The notes: generated by a model not told the origin, from the letters alone. A stretch of DNA of 64,000 bases from Lysobacter sp. GX 14042 (GCF_021390425.1 NZ_JAJUWY010000004.1:146623-210622); one strand, 5' to 3'; positions 46,850 to 56,288 are shown, counted from the first letter of the stretch. Program-made: numbers and translations.

Positions 46850-47269
46850 TCAGAACGGCTTGGCCAATACCAGCCACACGATCGCCACCAGCCCCACCAG
46901 CGGCAACTCGTTGAACCACCGCAGCGCCCGCGGGGACGGCAGCGCCCTCCCCGCCGCATGCGCCTTCAACCAGCGCCCGGTCACGATGTGGAACGCGAAC
47001 ACCGCCGCGACCAGCAGCAGCTTCGCGTGCAGCCAGCCGCCGGCGACACCGAAGTGCAGCCACAGCGCCAGGCCCAGCAACAACGCCAGCCCGAACATCA
47101 CGTGCCCGAAGCGGTACAGCCGGCGCCCCATCAGCAGCAACCGGTCGCGTACCGCAGGCTGGTTCCCGGCCTCGGCCAGGTTGACCAGGATGCGCGGCAG
47201 GTAGAACACCGCCGCCATGAAGGCGATCACGAACACCAGATGGAAGGTCTTGGTCCAGACGTAGGCCAT
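46850..47269 (-). CDS. CopD/HemJ-family membrane protein
   Basis: 139 aa with four hydrophobic helices. The first has WTKTFHLVFVIAFMAAVFYL with a conserved His, then RLLLMGRRLYRFGHVMFGLA, HAKLLLVAAVFAFH and a final NELPLVGLVAIVWLVL. This resembles the UPF0093/HemJ protoporphyrinogen oxidase and CopD superfamily. Heme-pathway activity is plausible but not proven by sequence. Divergent from the methyltransferase gene. Confidence 0.82.
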   Translation of the reverse strand: MAYVWTKTFHLVFVIAFMAAVFYLPRILVNLAEAGNQPAVRDRLLLMGRRLYRFGHVMFGLALLLGLALWLHFGVAGGWLHAKLLLVAAVFAFHIVTGRWLKAHAAGRALPSPRALRWFNELPLVGLVAIVWLVLAKPF

Positions 47270-47326
47270 GGAAGTCCCTGGAAGAAGGCGGAAAGGAGAC
47301 AGGCGCGTGCAGCACGCTAGGATCGC

Positions 47327-47926
47327 ATGATGGCCAAGCAATACGACCGCGCCTATTTCGAGCGCTGGTACCGCGACCCGGCGATCGGCGGCCCGGCTCG
47401 CCTGGCACGCAAGGTTGCCCTGGCGGTCGCGACCGCCGAGTACTACCTGGAGCGTCCGCTGCGCAGCGTGCTCGACATCGGCTGCGGCGAGGGTGCCTGG
47501 CGCGCGCCGCTGCTGAAGCTGCGTCCGCGGGCGCAGTACCTGGGCTTCGACTCGAGCGCCTACGCGATCGAGCGCTACGGCGTCCGCCGCAACCTGCACT
47601 TCGCACGCTTCGGCGACTTCGCGCACCTGCGTCCCTGCCCGCCGGTGGACCTGCTGGTATGCAGCGACGTGCTGCACTACCTGCCCCTGCGCGAACTGGA
47701 CCGCGGGCTGCCGGCGCTGGGCGAGCTGTGTGGCGGCGTCGCGTTCCTGGAGACCTTCACCCGTGCCGACGGGTTCGACGGCGACACCGAAGGATTCCAG
47801 GCGCGCCCGGCACGCTTCTACCGGGAGCGGTTCGCCGCCCTGGGCCTGCAGCCGCTCGGCTCGCACCTGTGGCTGTCGCCCGCCTTCGCCGGGGCGACCG
47901 CGGCGCTCGAGGTCCCCGGTCCCTGA
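47327..47926 (+). CDS. Class I SAM-dependent methyltransferase
   Basis: 199 aa with motif [18 protein letters not shown] and the following acidic residue in [15 protein letters not shown]; motif IV is [14 protein letters not shown]. Substrate unknown. Two adjacent ATGs (47327 and 47330) are possible, with TAGGA just upstream. Confidence 0.88.
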   Translation: MMAKQYDRAYFERWYRDPAIGGPARLARKVALAVATAEYYLERPLRSVLDIGCGEGAWRAPLLKLRPRAQYLGFDSSAYAIERYGVRRNLHFARFGDFAHLRPCPPVDLLVCSDVLHYLPLRELDRGLPALGELCGGVAFLETFTRADGFDGDTEGFQARPARFYRERFAALGLQPLGSHLWLSPAFAGATAALEVPGP

Positions 47927-48002
47927 GCGGCGACATGCCCGGCCGGTTTGCCTGAACGGAAACCAACAGACAGAATCCGGCGGTCCCCATCCGGAACCGA
48001 CC

Positions 48003-48941
48003 ATGGCCGCTCCACGACCGTCTTCGCTGCTGCTTCCGCTTGCCCTGGCGTTGGCGCTGGCAACCACCCCCCGCCCCGGCCACGCGCAGGACGCCAGCGA
48101 GGAACCGCCGGCACCCGGCGTGCAGGAAATCCTCGACGCCTCGCCCGCGGGCGACTGGCGCACGCCGGACCCGGACAACACCCTTTACATGGAACTGGAG
48201 GGCGGCCGGGTGGTGATCGAACTGGCACCCGCGTTCGCGCCTGCGCACGCCGACAACATCCGCGCCCTGGCCCGCGGGGGATTCTGGGATGGGCTGTCGA
48301 TCTACCGGGCCCAGGACAACTTCGTGGTCCAGTTCGGCGACCCCACCGAAGACGAGGACGGGCGCAGGCCGCTGGGCAGCGCGCGCGCGTCGCTGCCGGC
48401 CGAGTTCGAGCGGCCGGGTGCCGGGCTGGAATTCACTCCGCTCCCGGACGTCGACGGCTGGTCGCACCAGGCCGGTTTCGTCGAAGGCTTCCCCGCCGCC
48501 CGGGCGGCGGACGGCACCACCTGGCTTGCGCACTGCTACGGCGTGGTCGGTGCGGGCCGCGACATGGAACCCGACTCCAGCAACGGCTCGGAACTGTACG
48601 TGGTGATCGGCCAGGCTCCGCGCCAGCTCGACCGCAACATCACCACCGTGGGCCGGGTGATCGATGGCATGGAGCTGCTGTCCGCCACCGCGCGCGGGCC
48701 GGAACCGATGGGCTTCCACGAAGACCCGGCCCGACGCGTCCCGATCGGCTCCATCCGCCTGGCCAGCGAAGTCCCCGCCGGCGAGCGCACCGGCATCGAG
48801 CTGCTGCGCACCGACAGCCGGACCTTCGCCGCGGTGACCGAGGCCCGCCGCAACCGCCGCGATGCCTGGTACCACGTCGCGGCCGGGCACATCGACCTGT
48901 GCAATGTCCCCTTGCCCGCCCGGAAGACCGACGGCAGCTGA
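48003..48941 (+). CDS. Exported cyclophilin-type peptidyl-prolyl isomerase
   Basis: 312 aa with a cleavable signal peptide ([22 protein letters not shown]) and a cyclophilin fold ([62 protein letters not shown]). It is longer than minimal cyclophilins, with an insertion between the two halves and a C-terminal extension. Expected to act on periplasmic protein folding. Confidence 0.88.
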   Translation: MAAPRPSSLLLPLALALALATTPRPGHAQDASEEPPAPGVQEILDASPAGDWRTPDPDNTLYMELEGGRVVIELAPAFAPAHADNIRALARGGFWDGLSIYRAQDNFVVQFGDPTEDEDGRRPLGSARASLPAEFERPGAGLEFTPLPDVDGWSHQAGFVEGFPAARAADGTTWLAHCYGVVGAGRDMEPDSSNGSELYVVIGQAPRQLDRNITTVGRVIDGMELLSATARGPEPMGFHEDPARRVPIGSIRLASEVPAGERTGIELLRTDSRTFAAVTEARRNRRDAWYHVAAGHIDLCNVPLPARKTDGS

Positions 48942-49005
48942 GTCCGTCACGCCGCCTTGGCCGTCCGCTGCCTAGCGTGTAGGCCCGTTTCCAGGGCAGC
49001 CACCC

Positions 49006-49302
49006 ATGCCGCAGCTACGTATCCGCATCACCGGCAGCGACGACGACGCGCGCGCCATCATCAACCTGTTGACCGGCATCGAAGGCATCGAGCACGTCGA
49101 GGAGATCGCCGACACCATGCCGCACATGGACGACCCGGACTCCAGTTCCGCCGGCCTGTCCGACGATGAAGGACCCGGCATGACGCTGATCGAGGTCGAT
49201 GCGGGCAACGATGCGACCGCCGCCAAGGTGCGCGACGCGGTGGAGGCGCTCGCCCACGACCTCGAAGTGGTGGCCGAGTTCGAGAACCGCGAGTACGAGT
49301 GA
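49006..49302 (+). CDS. Hypothetical small protein (98 aa)
   Basis: An acidic, soluble protein with a predicted beta-alpha-beta layout: QLRIRITGSDDDARAIINLL, then DSSSAGLSDDEGPGMTLIEV, then a second helix DATAAKVRDAVEALAHDL and a final strand. It could adopt a ferredoxin/ACT-like fold. No family recognised. The gene stands alone between the cyclophilin and a convergent transporter. Confidence 0.7.
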   Translation: MPQLRIRITGSDDDARAIINLLTGIEGIEHVEEIADTMPHMDDPDSSSAGLSDDEGPGMTLIEVDAGNDATAAKVRDAVEALAHDLEVVAEFENREYE

Positions 49303-49320
49303 GCCCCGCCGCGCGCGTGG

Positions 49321-50256
49321 TCAGCGTCGCTGGGCCATCGCCACGCTGCCCAGGATCAGCGTGCAGGCCACGCCCATCGCCAGGGTCAGCGGCTCGTCCA
49401 GCAGCCACCAGGCCCAGGCGACGGCGAACAGCGGCACCAGATAGGTCACCGTGACCGCCCGGCTGGGGCCGACCCGCTGCACCAGCCGGTAGTACATGGC
49501 ATACGACAGCCCGGTGCACAGCACCCCCAGTACCACCGCCGAACCCCAGGCCGACGCCGGCACCGGGCCGGCCGGCCAGTCGGCGACGGCGAACGGCAGC
49601 ACCAGCAATGCCGAGGTTCCAAGCGTCGCGGCCGCCACCGCCGCCTGTGGCAGCCCGGTCAGGTAGCGCCGCAACAGGTGCACGCCGATGCCGTACATCA
49701 GGGCCGCGGTGCAGCCGGCCAGCACCGCCAGGCCCACGCGCTCTCCCGCGGTCTTGCCACTGGCCAGCACCACCACGCCGGAGAACCCCACCAGCAACGC
49801 GATCGCGCGGCGCCAGCCGATCCGGTCGCCGAAGAACAGGAAGCCGAGCAACGCGGTGAACAACACCGCCATCGCGTTGGTGATCGCGCTGATGCCGGCG
49901 GGAGCGTTCTGCGCCGCCCAGGCGAACAGGGCGAACGGCAGGGCCGAGTTGATCGCCCCGATCACCACCAGGCGCGGCCACAGCCGGCCGGGGATCGCGT
50001 GCCACTGGCGCAGCAGGAACGGCAGCAGCACCAGCGCGCCGAAGGCCAGCCGCAACTCCGCCAGCGCGGCGGTACCGAACTCCGGCGCGGCCACCCGCTG
50101 GAACATGAAGGAGATGCCCCAGATCGCCCCGAGCGCGGTGATCTCCAGCGGCGTCATCCAGTCGGTCGCACCGGCCGGCGGATGCCCGGCCCGGGAAAGG
50201 GGATCGGCGGAGGAGCGGGGCTGGTTCACGGGAGAGCTTCGCGGACGGCGCCGCAT
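49321..50256 (-). CDS. EamA/DMT-family transporter
   Basis: Ten hydrophobic helices in two EamA repeats (ALGAIWGISFMFQRVAAPEF; LYGIG-type second repeat from CTAALMYGIGVHLL). Exporter of small metabolites, substrate unknown. About 311 aa if ATG 50256 is used; GTG 50229 and ATG 50157 are in frame, and the true start is uncertain because the N-terminal 30-60 residues are not hydrophobic. Confidence 0.85.
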   Translation of the reverse strand: MRRRPRSSPVNQPRSSADPLSRAGHPPAGATDWMTPLEITALGAIWGISFMFQRVAAPEFGTAALAELRLAFGALVLLPFLLRQWHAIPGRLWPRLVVIGAINSALPFALFAWAAQNAPAGISAITNAMAVLFTALLGFLFFGDRIGWRRAIALLVGFSGVVVLASGKTAGERVGLAVLAGCTAALMYGIGVHLLRRYLTGLPQAAVAAATLGTSALLVLPFAVADWPAGPVPASAWGSAVVLGVLCTGLSYAMYYRLVQRVGPSRAVTVTYLVPLFAVAWAWWLLDEPLTLAMGVACTLILGSVAMAQRR

Positions 50257-50342
50257 TGTCTCGCGCCTCGCCCCGCGGGGCACTGTCTTTTTCTGCCGGT
50301 GCGATGGGTATGCTTGCGCTCCCAAGGCCACGGAGAACCGGG

Positions 50343-50738
50343 ATGAACCCTGCACTGCAGCAAGACCTCGCGCGGCTGCTGCTGCGCGTCACCCTTGGCG
50401 TGCTGATCCTGCTGCACGGGATCGCCAAGCTCAACGGCGGGCTGTCCGGCATCACCGGCATGGTCGCCGGCACCGGCCTGCCGGGCTGGCTCGGCTACGC
50501 GGTGCTGATCGGCGAGGTGCTCGCCCCGCTGTTGCTGATCGCCGGCTTCCACGCGCGAATCGGGGGCGCGCTGGTGGCCATCAACATGCTGGTGGCGGTG
50601 TACCTGGCGCACATGGGCGAACTGGGCCGCTTGGGCTCCAGTGGGGGATGGGCACTCGAGTTGCAGGCCATGTTCTTCGTCGCCGGCGTGGCGGTGGCGC
50701 TGGCCGGGCCTGGGCGATTCAGCGTCAACGGACGCTAG
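50343..50738 (+). CDS. DoxX family membrane protein
   Basis: 131 aa with four hydrophobic helices. The DoxX signature LLRVTLGVLILLHGIAKLNGG and GYAVLIGEVLAPLLLIAGFHAR are clear. Family members act in thiol or redox homeostasis at the membrane. It lies 3 bases upstream of the S4-domain gene, apparently co-transcribed. Confidence 0.9.
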   Translation: MNPALQQDLARLLLRVTLGVLILLHGIAKLNGGLSGITGMVAGTGLPGWLGYAVLIGEVLAPLLLIAGFHARIGGALVAINMLVAVYLAHMGELGRLGSSGGWALELQAMFFVAGVAVALAGPGRFSVNGR

Positions 50739-50740
50739 GC

Positions 50741-50998
50741 ATGGGACGCGAGGATGTGGACCGGGGCGGCGTGGAGCAGGTCGATTTCGAACTGGAGCCG
50801 GGCCACGACTTCATCGAACTCAACCAGTTGCTGAAGCTGGCCGGGGCATGCGAGAGCGGCGGGGCCGGCAAGGCACTGGTGTCCATGGGCGCGGTGCGGG
50901 TGGATGGCGTGGTGGAGTCGCGGCGCACCTGCAAGATCCGGGCGGGACAGCGGATCCGCGTCGGCGGGTTCGACATCCGCGTGCTGCCACCGGCCTGA
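50741..50998 (+). CDS. S4-domain RNA-binding protein (YbcJ-like)
   Basis: 85 aa. The S4 fold is visible in FIELNQLLKLAGACESGGAG, KALVSMGAVRVDGVVESRR and KIRAGQRIRVGGFDIRVL. Related to E. coli YbcJ; expected to bind structured RNA, target unknown. It starts 3 bases after the DoxX stop and is followed by a strong terminator. Confidence 0.9.
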   Translation: MGREDVDRGGVEQVDFELEPGHDFIELNQLLKLAGACESGGAGKALVSMGAVRVDGVVESRRTCKIRAGQRIRVGGFDIRVLPPA

Positions 50999-51004
50999 AT
51001 GGAG

Positions 51005-51032
51005 AAGGGCCGCGCCCCGCGGCGCGGCCCTT
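51005..51032. terminator. Bidirectional intrinsic terminator
   Basis: A perfect 12-bp stem AAGGGCCGCGCC / GGCGCGGCCCTT with loop CCGC lies in the gap between the convergent S4-domain and BON genes. Confidence 0.85.
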
Positions 51033-51040
51033 CCTGCGAC

Positions 51041-52123
51041 TCAAGCTCCCGGCCGGGAGCCGAGTTCGCTGGGCGACCCTCCGACGCTGGTACCCCCGGT
51101 CCGCTCCGAGGCGGCCGCGCGGCTGGTCGGCGTACTCGGCGCGCCGGTCTCGGATCCGCCACTGGCCTGCGAACTCCGGCCCGTACTGCCACCGCCGTGC
51201 GCGCCCGCGCCCGCGCCGGCACCACCGCCACTGCCTCCGCTGCTGCCCGTGCTGGCCGATTGCACGCGGATGCGGTTCTCGACATGGCGCACGCCACTGC
51301 AGCTGTCGGCCAGGTCCTCGGCGCGGTGTTTCATCCAGCGATGCTCGACGGTCCCTTCCAGGGTCACGGTTCCCTCGCTGACACGCACCTCGATATCACT
51401 GGGATCGATATCCGGATCATGGGTCAGGCGCTCGCACAGGTCCTCGCTGATGCGCGCATCCGGGCGGGTGTAGTTGCGCGGCCCGTATCCGCTGTAGCGC
51501 CCGCTGCCGTACTGGCCGCTCCGGAACTGGGTATCCGCCGGGCTGACGAAGCCGGGCTGGCGGTAGTCGCCGGCGTAACTGTGCTCCTGCGGGCTGCCGT
51601 AGCTTGAGCTGGAGCCATAGCCCGTCCCCATCCGGTTTTCCTGGTCGCGGCCGGCGTAACCCTGGGAGTGGCTGCCGTAGTCGCCGCCACCGCTGTGGTC
51701 ACCGTCGCGATAATCGCTGCCACCGCGGCTCCACTGTGACTGGCCGCGGCCCTGGCCGCGCTCCTGCCAACTGCCGCCGTGCCGCCGGCCCGGCTGCTGG
51801 CGCTCGCCGAAGCGGTTGTCCTCGCCCTGCGCATCGCGATAGCTGCCGCCGTAGGAGCCGTACTCGGCATGCAGGCCGTCCTGCCCATAGGCCTGCCCGC
51901 GACCGTAGTCCTGGGAGGCGTAGTAATCGGGGCCGTGCCCGCCTTGGCCGCGCCGTGCGTGCTCGCGCCGGCGGGACCGGTTGTCGTTGTCATTGCCTTG
52001 CATGTCGTTTCTCCAGTCGCTCAACCACTCACGCCCGGTCCGCATGGCACGCGCCCCCAGCGCGAGCATGTCCTGGGCGACGGCCTTGAGTTCGTCTCCG
52101 ACGTCTTTTTGCTGGTTTCGCAT
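51041..52123 (-). CDS. BON-domain protein with long Gly/Tyr/Ser/Gln/Arg-rich disordered region
   Basis: 360 aa, no signal peptide. The N-terminus (MRNQQKDVGDELKAVAQDML) is helical. Residues about 45-215 are low complexity with many (G/S)Y(G/S), RGG and GQ units. A BON domain follows (ISEDLCERLTHDPDIDPSDI, VSEGTVTLEGTVEHRWMKHR). The C-terminal 75 residues are Gly/Ser/Ala-rich. BON domains bind membranes or other proteins and are often stress-induced. A GGAGG ribosome binding site supports the start. It follows a small stress-like gene by 99 bases. Confidence 0.88.
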   Translation of the reverse strand: MRNQQKDVGDELKAVAQDMLALGARAMRTGREWLSDWRNDMQGNDNDNRSRRREHARRGQGGHGPDYYASQDYGRGQAYGQDGLHAEYGSYGGSYRDAQGEDNRFGERQQPGRRHGGSWQERGQGRGQSQWSRGGSDYRDGDHSGGGDYGSHSQGYAGRDQENRMGTGYGSSSSYGSPQEHSYAGDYRQPGFVSPADTQFRSGQYGSGRYSGYGPRNYTRPDARISEDLCERLTHDPDIDPSDIEVRVSEGTVTLEGTVEHRWMKHRAEDLADSCSGVRHVENRIRVQSASTGSSGGSGGGAGAGAGAHGGGSTGRSSQASGGSETGAPSTPTSRAAASERTGGTSVGGSPSELGSRPGA

Positions 52124-52222
52124 GGATGCCTCCGTAGCAGGTGTCTGCGGCCCGCGAGCGCGGGTACGCGTGTGCCCGGTTCTGCAGCCGGGTCCGGGGG
52201 GAGGGATGCGCCTGGGGCCTGC

Positions 52223-52414
52223 TCAGGACCGCCCGGCGTCACGTGGCGGGCCTTCGCGGCCCGCCTCGCGCTGCTCGCCACCGTGGAACTTTCCGCGCTC
52301 GTCGTCTTCCGGGTGGGTATTGCGGTCGCCGGAGCCGTGCGGATACTCACGCGGGCCGCGTTCGCCTTCGCGGGTTTCGGCCCGCGCGGGCCCGGGACGG
52401 ATGCGTTCGTTCAT
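52223..52414 (-). CDS. Small hydrophilic protein (63 aa)
   Basis: MNERIRPGPARAETREGERG and onwards: entirely charged, Glu/Arg/Gly/Pro-rich, no hydrophobic segment, presumably intrinsically disordered. An excellent ribosome binding site (AGGAGG, 6 bases before the ATG) supports it. The neighbouring BON gene suggests a shared stress or desiccation response. No family recognised. Confidence 0.6.
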   Translation of the reverse strand: MNERIRPGPARAETREGERGPREYPHGSGDRNTHPEDDERGKFHGGEQREAGREGPPRDAGRS

Positions 52415-52543
52415 CGATGTCCTCCTGGTTCGAGGCCATCAGACTGCGCCGGGCATCATTAAATCGGCGTGGTGGGGACGAACCGGCGCGATGACCGACG
52501 CCGCGGGGAATGCGCCCGGGAACGATCCCGGTCTGTACCGTGC

Positions 52544-53671
52544 TCAGGAGCGCTCGCCGCCGCCCTTCCCCGCCCCTGCGGCCAGCGCCGCGTCGTACTC
52601 CGAAAGCGGGCTTTCGGCCGGGCATTCGGTATCGGGAAAGCCGAAGCGCTTGCGCAGGACGGTGCCACACTCGCCCATCGCGCCGACTTCCTCCTCTGCG
52701 GCCCGGCACTCGCGGTCGAAGGCACGGAAGAACGCCTCCCTGCGGCGGACGAAGGACTCGCCGCACTTCTGCGCCAGGCGGATGCGCTGCAGGTCGTCGG
52801 CCACCGCGTTCTGTCCCGACAGCCCGTACAGGTCGAGCTCGTCCTCCGTCAGCAGCCGCAAGGCGCGGTTGGGAACCGTCATCATCAGGTCGGCGACCGC
52901 GAAGGCCACGCCGTTGCGCTGCAGGTATTCGCGCACCTGCCCGTGCACGTCCTGCAGCTCCTGCTGCAGCTCGGCGCGGGAGGTGGCGTTGGAGCCGATG
53001 CGGATCATCCGGTGGATGCCGACATCGCCGGCGATCATGCGCATGTCGCCGGCGGCCAGCACCAGCACGCAGGAGCTGTGGCAGACCGAGCCCTCGCGTA
53101 CCCACAGGGTCCAGCCGGAATCGCCGATGATGTCGCCGGCGCGGATCGCCTCCTCGATCTGGCCACCGCTGGAATCCAGGTCGAGGATCCGGCGCTCCAG
53201 GCCCAGCGTGTCCGCCAGCTCGGCGGTGCGTTCGATCAGGGCGGTGAAGTCCGATGCGACCTTGCCGTGGTAGCGCAGGCGCAGCACGCCGGTATCGGTG
53301 CAGGCCGCCATCGCCCGGCGCATGGCCGAGTACCCGAGGTTGGCCACCGGCACGCCGTCGCCGGCTTCGCCGTATTCGGGGATGCAGCTCACCGTCGCCT
53401 CGCCGCTGGTCAGCTCAAGCGGCCGCCAGTCCACTCCCCGCTCCAGCGGCGCCCCGCGGGGCGCCTTGAGCTCGGCAGCGGTGGCATCGGACACCGCGCC
53501 ACCCGGTGGCTGCGCCGCCTCGCCGGTTCCGGCGTCGGGCCCGGCATCGGCCTGGGTGGCCGCGCCGGTTGCCGCAGCCGGCGCCGCCGGCTCTCCCGGC
53601 TGTCCCTGCCCGCACGCGGCGAGGGCCAGGGCGGCGGCTGCGACGAAGGCGTGGCGACGGAAACGGGTCAT
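52544..53671 (-). CDS. ClpP/crotonase-fold periplasmic lipoprotein (COG3904-like)
   Basis: 375 aa. Lipoprotein signal MTRFRRHAFVAAAALALAAC, an Ala/Pro linker, then a ClpP-like core: LDLDSSGGQIEEAIRAGDII, VCHSSCVLVLAAGDMRM, GIHRM. The SGG turn and the SSC turn occupy the places of the ClpP oxyanion loop and nucleophile. A helical, Cys-containing C-terminal extension follows. Proteolysis is unproven; related COG3904 proteins have no known substrate. Confidence 0.8.
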   Translation of the reverse strand: MTRFRRHAFVAAAALALAACGQGQPGEPAAPAAATGAATQADAGPDAGTGEAAQPPGGAVSDATAAELKAPRGAPLERGVDWRPLELTSGEATVSCIPEYGEAGDGVPVANLGYSAMRRAMAACTDTGVLRLRYHGKVASDFTALIERTAELADTLGLERRILDLDSSGGQIEEAIRAGDIIGDSGWTLWVREGSVCHSSCVLVLAAGDMRMIAGDVGIHRMIRIGSNATSRAELQQELQDVHGQVREYLQRNGVAFAVADLMMTVPNRALRLLTEDELDLYGLSGQNAVADDLQRIRLAQKCGESFVRRREAFFRAFDRECRAAEEEVGAMGECGTVLRKRFGFPDTECPAESPLSEYDAALAAGAGKGGGERS

Positions 53672-53748
53672 GGGACGCGGTGGCGGGACGGGCCTCCAGT
53701 CTATGTGCAGCATGCCCGGGGGACGCAACAGCAGCTAAACACGGGACC

Positions 53749-54990
53749 TCAGCCCCGGACCGGCCCCACGCACCATTCGTCCTCCAGGAACCGCGGCCGA
53801 CAGGACGTCCAGCCGCCCCAGGCGAGCACCGCCAGGCACCCGGCGAGGAACACCACCGGCCAGCCCCAGCCGCCGGTGGAGTCGCGCAGCCAGCCGACCG
53901 CCAGCGGTCCGGCGCAGGCCAGCAGGTAACCCGCGGCGTGGATGAATCCCGACAGCCCTGCCGAGCCGGCCGGCGTGCGGGTGCGCATGTTGACCAGGGT
54001 GAGGGCGAGCGGGAACGAGCCTCCCGCCAGCCCCAGCAACGCGGGCCACAGGCCCGGCAGCGTGCCGGGTGCCCACAGCAGGCCGGCGAAGCCGATGGCG
54101 TAACCGGCGAGCATCGGCGGAATCAGCTGGAACGGCTGCCGCATGCGCGCCGCGAGCACCGGCACCGCCAGCGAGGTCACCAGCCCGGCAGCCGAGTACA
54201 CCCCCAGCATCGCGCCTGCCGCGGTCGGGTCCAGGCCGGCATCGCTCATCCACCTGGGGATCCAGGTGAACAGGGCGTAGGTCACCAGCGAGGTCATCCC
54301 CAGCAGCGCCACCATCGACCACGCCAGCGGCGCCCGCCACACCTTCGCCCCCGCCGGCGGGGTCGCCCTCGGCAGCTCCGCGGTGTTCCCCGGTGTCTGG
54401 CGGGCGAGCGCCGGGCGCCCGCCGCGCAGCACCCACAGCCACGGCAACGCGGCCAGCGCGGCGGGCACCACCCAGGCCGCCAGCGACAGCCGCCAGCCCA
54501 GCGCCAGCGTCAGCGGCACCGCGAAGAACGCCGGTGCCATGGTCCCCAGCTGCAACGAGGTGAGATACACCGAGCTGACCGTGCCCACCCGGTCGAAGAA
54601 GTAGCGCTTCACCAGCGGCGGCAGCACCACGTTGCCGATGCCCATGCCGGCCAGGGCCACCAGCGAGGCGAGTATCAGTCCGGCCGTACCACCGACCAGC
54701 CCGCGCGCCAGCACCCCGGCCGCCGCCAGGGACATCGCCAGCACCACGGTCCGTTCCAGGCCAAGGCGGTGGACGATCGGTGGCGTGGCAACGCCCAGCA
54801 CGGCGAAGGCCGCGGTCGGCAGCATGCCCAGCACCCCCGCGGTGCCGGAACCGAACCCGAGGTCGCCGCCGACGATCTCCAGCAGCGGGGTCAGGGAGGT
54901 GATGGCGGTGCGCAGGTTGAACGCGGCCAGCGTGATGCCGGCCAGCACCAGCAACCTGCCGCGCCAGGGAAAGGGGGTGGGGTTCGCCAT
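53749..54990 (-). CDS. MFS transporter, CynX/NimT family
   Basis: A major facilitator of 413 aa with 12 hydrophobic helices. The N-terminal LLVLAGITLAAFNLRTAITS with LTPLLEIVGGDLGFGSGTAGV is the CynX/NimT (cyanate and 2-nitroimidazole transporter) pattern. Substrate unknown. Start at 54990 (MANPTPFPWRG); a TTG at 54999 is less likely. Confidence 0.88.
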   Translation of the reverse strand: MANPTPFPWRGRLLVLAGITLAAFNLRTAITSLTPLLEIVGGDLGFGSGTAGVLGMLPTAAFAVLGVATPPIVHRLGLERTVVLAMSLAAAGVLARGLVGGTAGLILASLVALAGMGIGNVVLPPLVKRYFFDRVGTVSSVYLTSLQLGTMAPAFFAVPLTLALGWRLSLAAWVVPAALAALPWLWVLRGGRPALARQTPGNTAELPRATPPAGAKVWRAPLAWSMVALLGMTSLVTYALFTWIPRWMSDAGLDPTAAGAMLGVYSAAGLVTSLAVPVLAARMRQPFQLIPPMLAGYAIGFAGLLWAPGTLPGLWPALLGLAGGSFPLALTLVNMRTRTPAGSAGLSGFIHAAGYLLACAGPLAVGWLRDSTGGWGWPVVFLAGCLAVLAWGGWTSCRPRFLEDEWCVGPVRG

Positions 54991-55051
54991 GGGCGGCAAT
55001 GCTACTCCGCCGGCACCGGCCGGCGGGGGTGCATTGCCGTTCGAACGCGGC

Positions 55052-55996
55052 CTATTCGAACGCCGCCCCCACCACGTCCATGGCCGGTGCGCTGAAGTGC
55101 TCCTGCAGGTACTTTTCGCCCTCGTCGCAGAACAGCGTCACCACCGTACGCAGTTCCGGGTGCTGCCCGCGCACCCGGCGTGCGGCGACCAGGTGGGCAC
55201 CGGAGCTGGGCCCGCAGAGCAGGCCGTGCTCGCGGGCCAGCCGGCGCATTTCGCGGATCGCCTCGTCGTCCGACACCGCCAGGGTGTCGCCGACCAGCGC
55301 GGCGTGGCGGGCGAAGATCCCGGGCACGAAGCCGTCGGAGATGCCCTCGATGGCGTGGGTATCGACCTCGCCGCACAGGATGGTGCGCGAGCCCGACGGT
55401 TCCATGGCGAACAGCCGCACCTGCGGGTTGGCTTCGCGGAAGGCCTGCCCCACGCCGATCAGGGTGCCGCCGGTACCCACGCCCATCACCAGCGCATCGG
55501 GCACCCGGCCTTCGGGCAGCTGGGACAGGATCTCGGGCCCGAGGACCACACGGTTCTCCTCCACGTTCCATTCCGACTCGAACTGGCTCGGGCAGAAAAA
55601 GCCCTCCTGGCGGCCGAGTTCGTGGGCACGCTCGAGCGCGGAGTTGACGTGGAAGTTGCCGCAGAACTCGACCTGCGCCCCGTAGGCCCGGGAGATCGCC
55701 ACCCGCTCGTTGGACAGCCCCTCGGGCATCACCACCCGCATCCGGTAGCCCTTCACCGCCGCGACCATCGACAGCGCGTTGCCGGTGTTGCCGCTGGTCG
55801 CCTCGACGAGGGTGTCGCCGGGCTTCAGCAACCCCTCGGCTTCGGCCTTCTCGACCATGTACAGGGCGATCCGCGCCTTGATCGAGCCGGACGGATTCAC
55901 GAACTCGCATTTGGCGAAGATGCCGTCGATCTCCAGCAGCGGGGTGTCGCCGATGGCATCGAGGATGGAGTTCGAAACTGCGGCAAAACGGTTCAT
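55052..55996 (-). CDS. Cysteine synthase family PLP enzyme
   Basis: A fold-type II PLP enzyme (314 aa) making cysteine from O-acetylserine or a related precursor. PLP lysine in NPSGSIKARIA (Lys40), substrate loop EATSGNTGNALSMVAAVKGY, phosphate loop GVGTGGTLIGVG, and PSSGAH near the C-terminus. The cysK/cysM choice is open: the Asn in the substrate loop region and the length do not decide it. It is 9 bases downstream of a small gene on the same strand. Confidence 0.9.
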   Translation of the reverse strand: MNRFAAVSNSILDAIGDTPLLEIDGIFAKCEFVNPSGSIKARIALYMVEKAEAEGLLKPGDTLVEATSGNTGNALSMVAAVKGYRMRVVMPEGLSNERVAISRAYGAQVEFCGNFHVNSALERAHELGRQEGFFCPSQFESEWNVEENRVVLGPEILSQLPEGRVPDALVMGVGTGGTLIGVGQAFREANPQVRLFAMEPSGSRTILCGEVDTHAIEGISDGFVPGIFARHAALVGDTLAVSDDEAIREMRRLAREHGLLCGPSSGAHLVAARRVRGQHPELRTVVTLFCDEGEKYLQEHFSAPAMDVVGAAFE

Positions 55997-56005
55997 TTGA
56001 CCTCC

Positions 56006-56176
56006 TCAGCGCGTGCCCAGGGTCCAGCCGGGCGGATCGCTGCAGGGAAAGCTCTGCTCGCTCTCGGCATCGACCAGATCCTCCTGGCTGCGGCGTTCCT
56101 CGCGGGTCTGCCGCGGGTGCATGGCGGTCCGCCGTGGCGGTGGGACCGGATCGTGGCTCTGGACTGGCGTGTTCAT
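56006..56176 (-). CDS. Small protein with SFPxSDPP motif (56 aa)
   Basis: [20 protein letters not shown] and onwards. The C-terminal segment [15 protein letters not shown] matches a motif common in unnamed small proteobacterial proteins (usually SFPASDPPSW). AGGAGG lies 9 bases before the ATG. It forms a probable two-gene unit with the downstream cysteine synthase. Function unknown. Confidence 0.6.
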   Translation of the reverse strand: MNTPVQSHDPVPPPRRTAMHPRQTREERRSQEDLVDAESEQSFPCSDPPGWTLGTR

Positions 56177-56288
56177 GCCGCTGTGCCTCCTGGTGCGGGA
56201 CGTGTGGCAACGTGATACGCCATGCGGTGTAAAGGTGCCAGCGCGAAAGCATTCACGCCTGATCCAGGTCAAGCCCCCGGGCAGGCGG

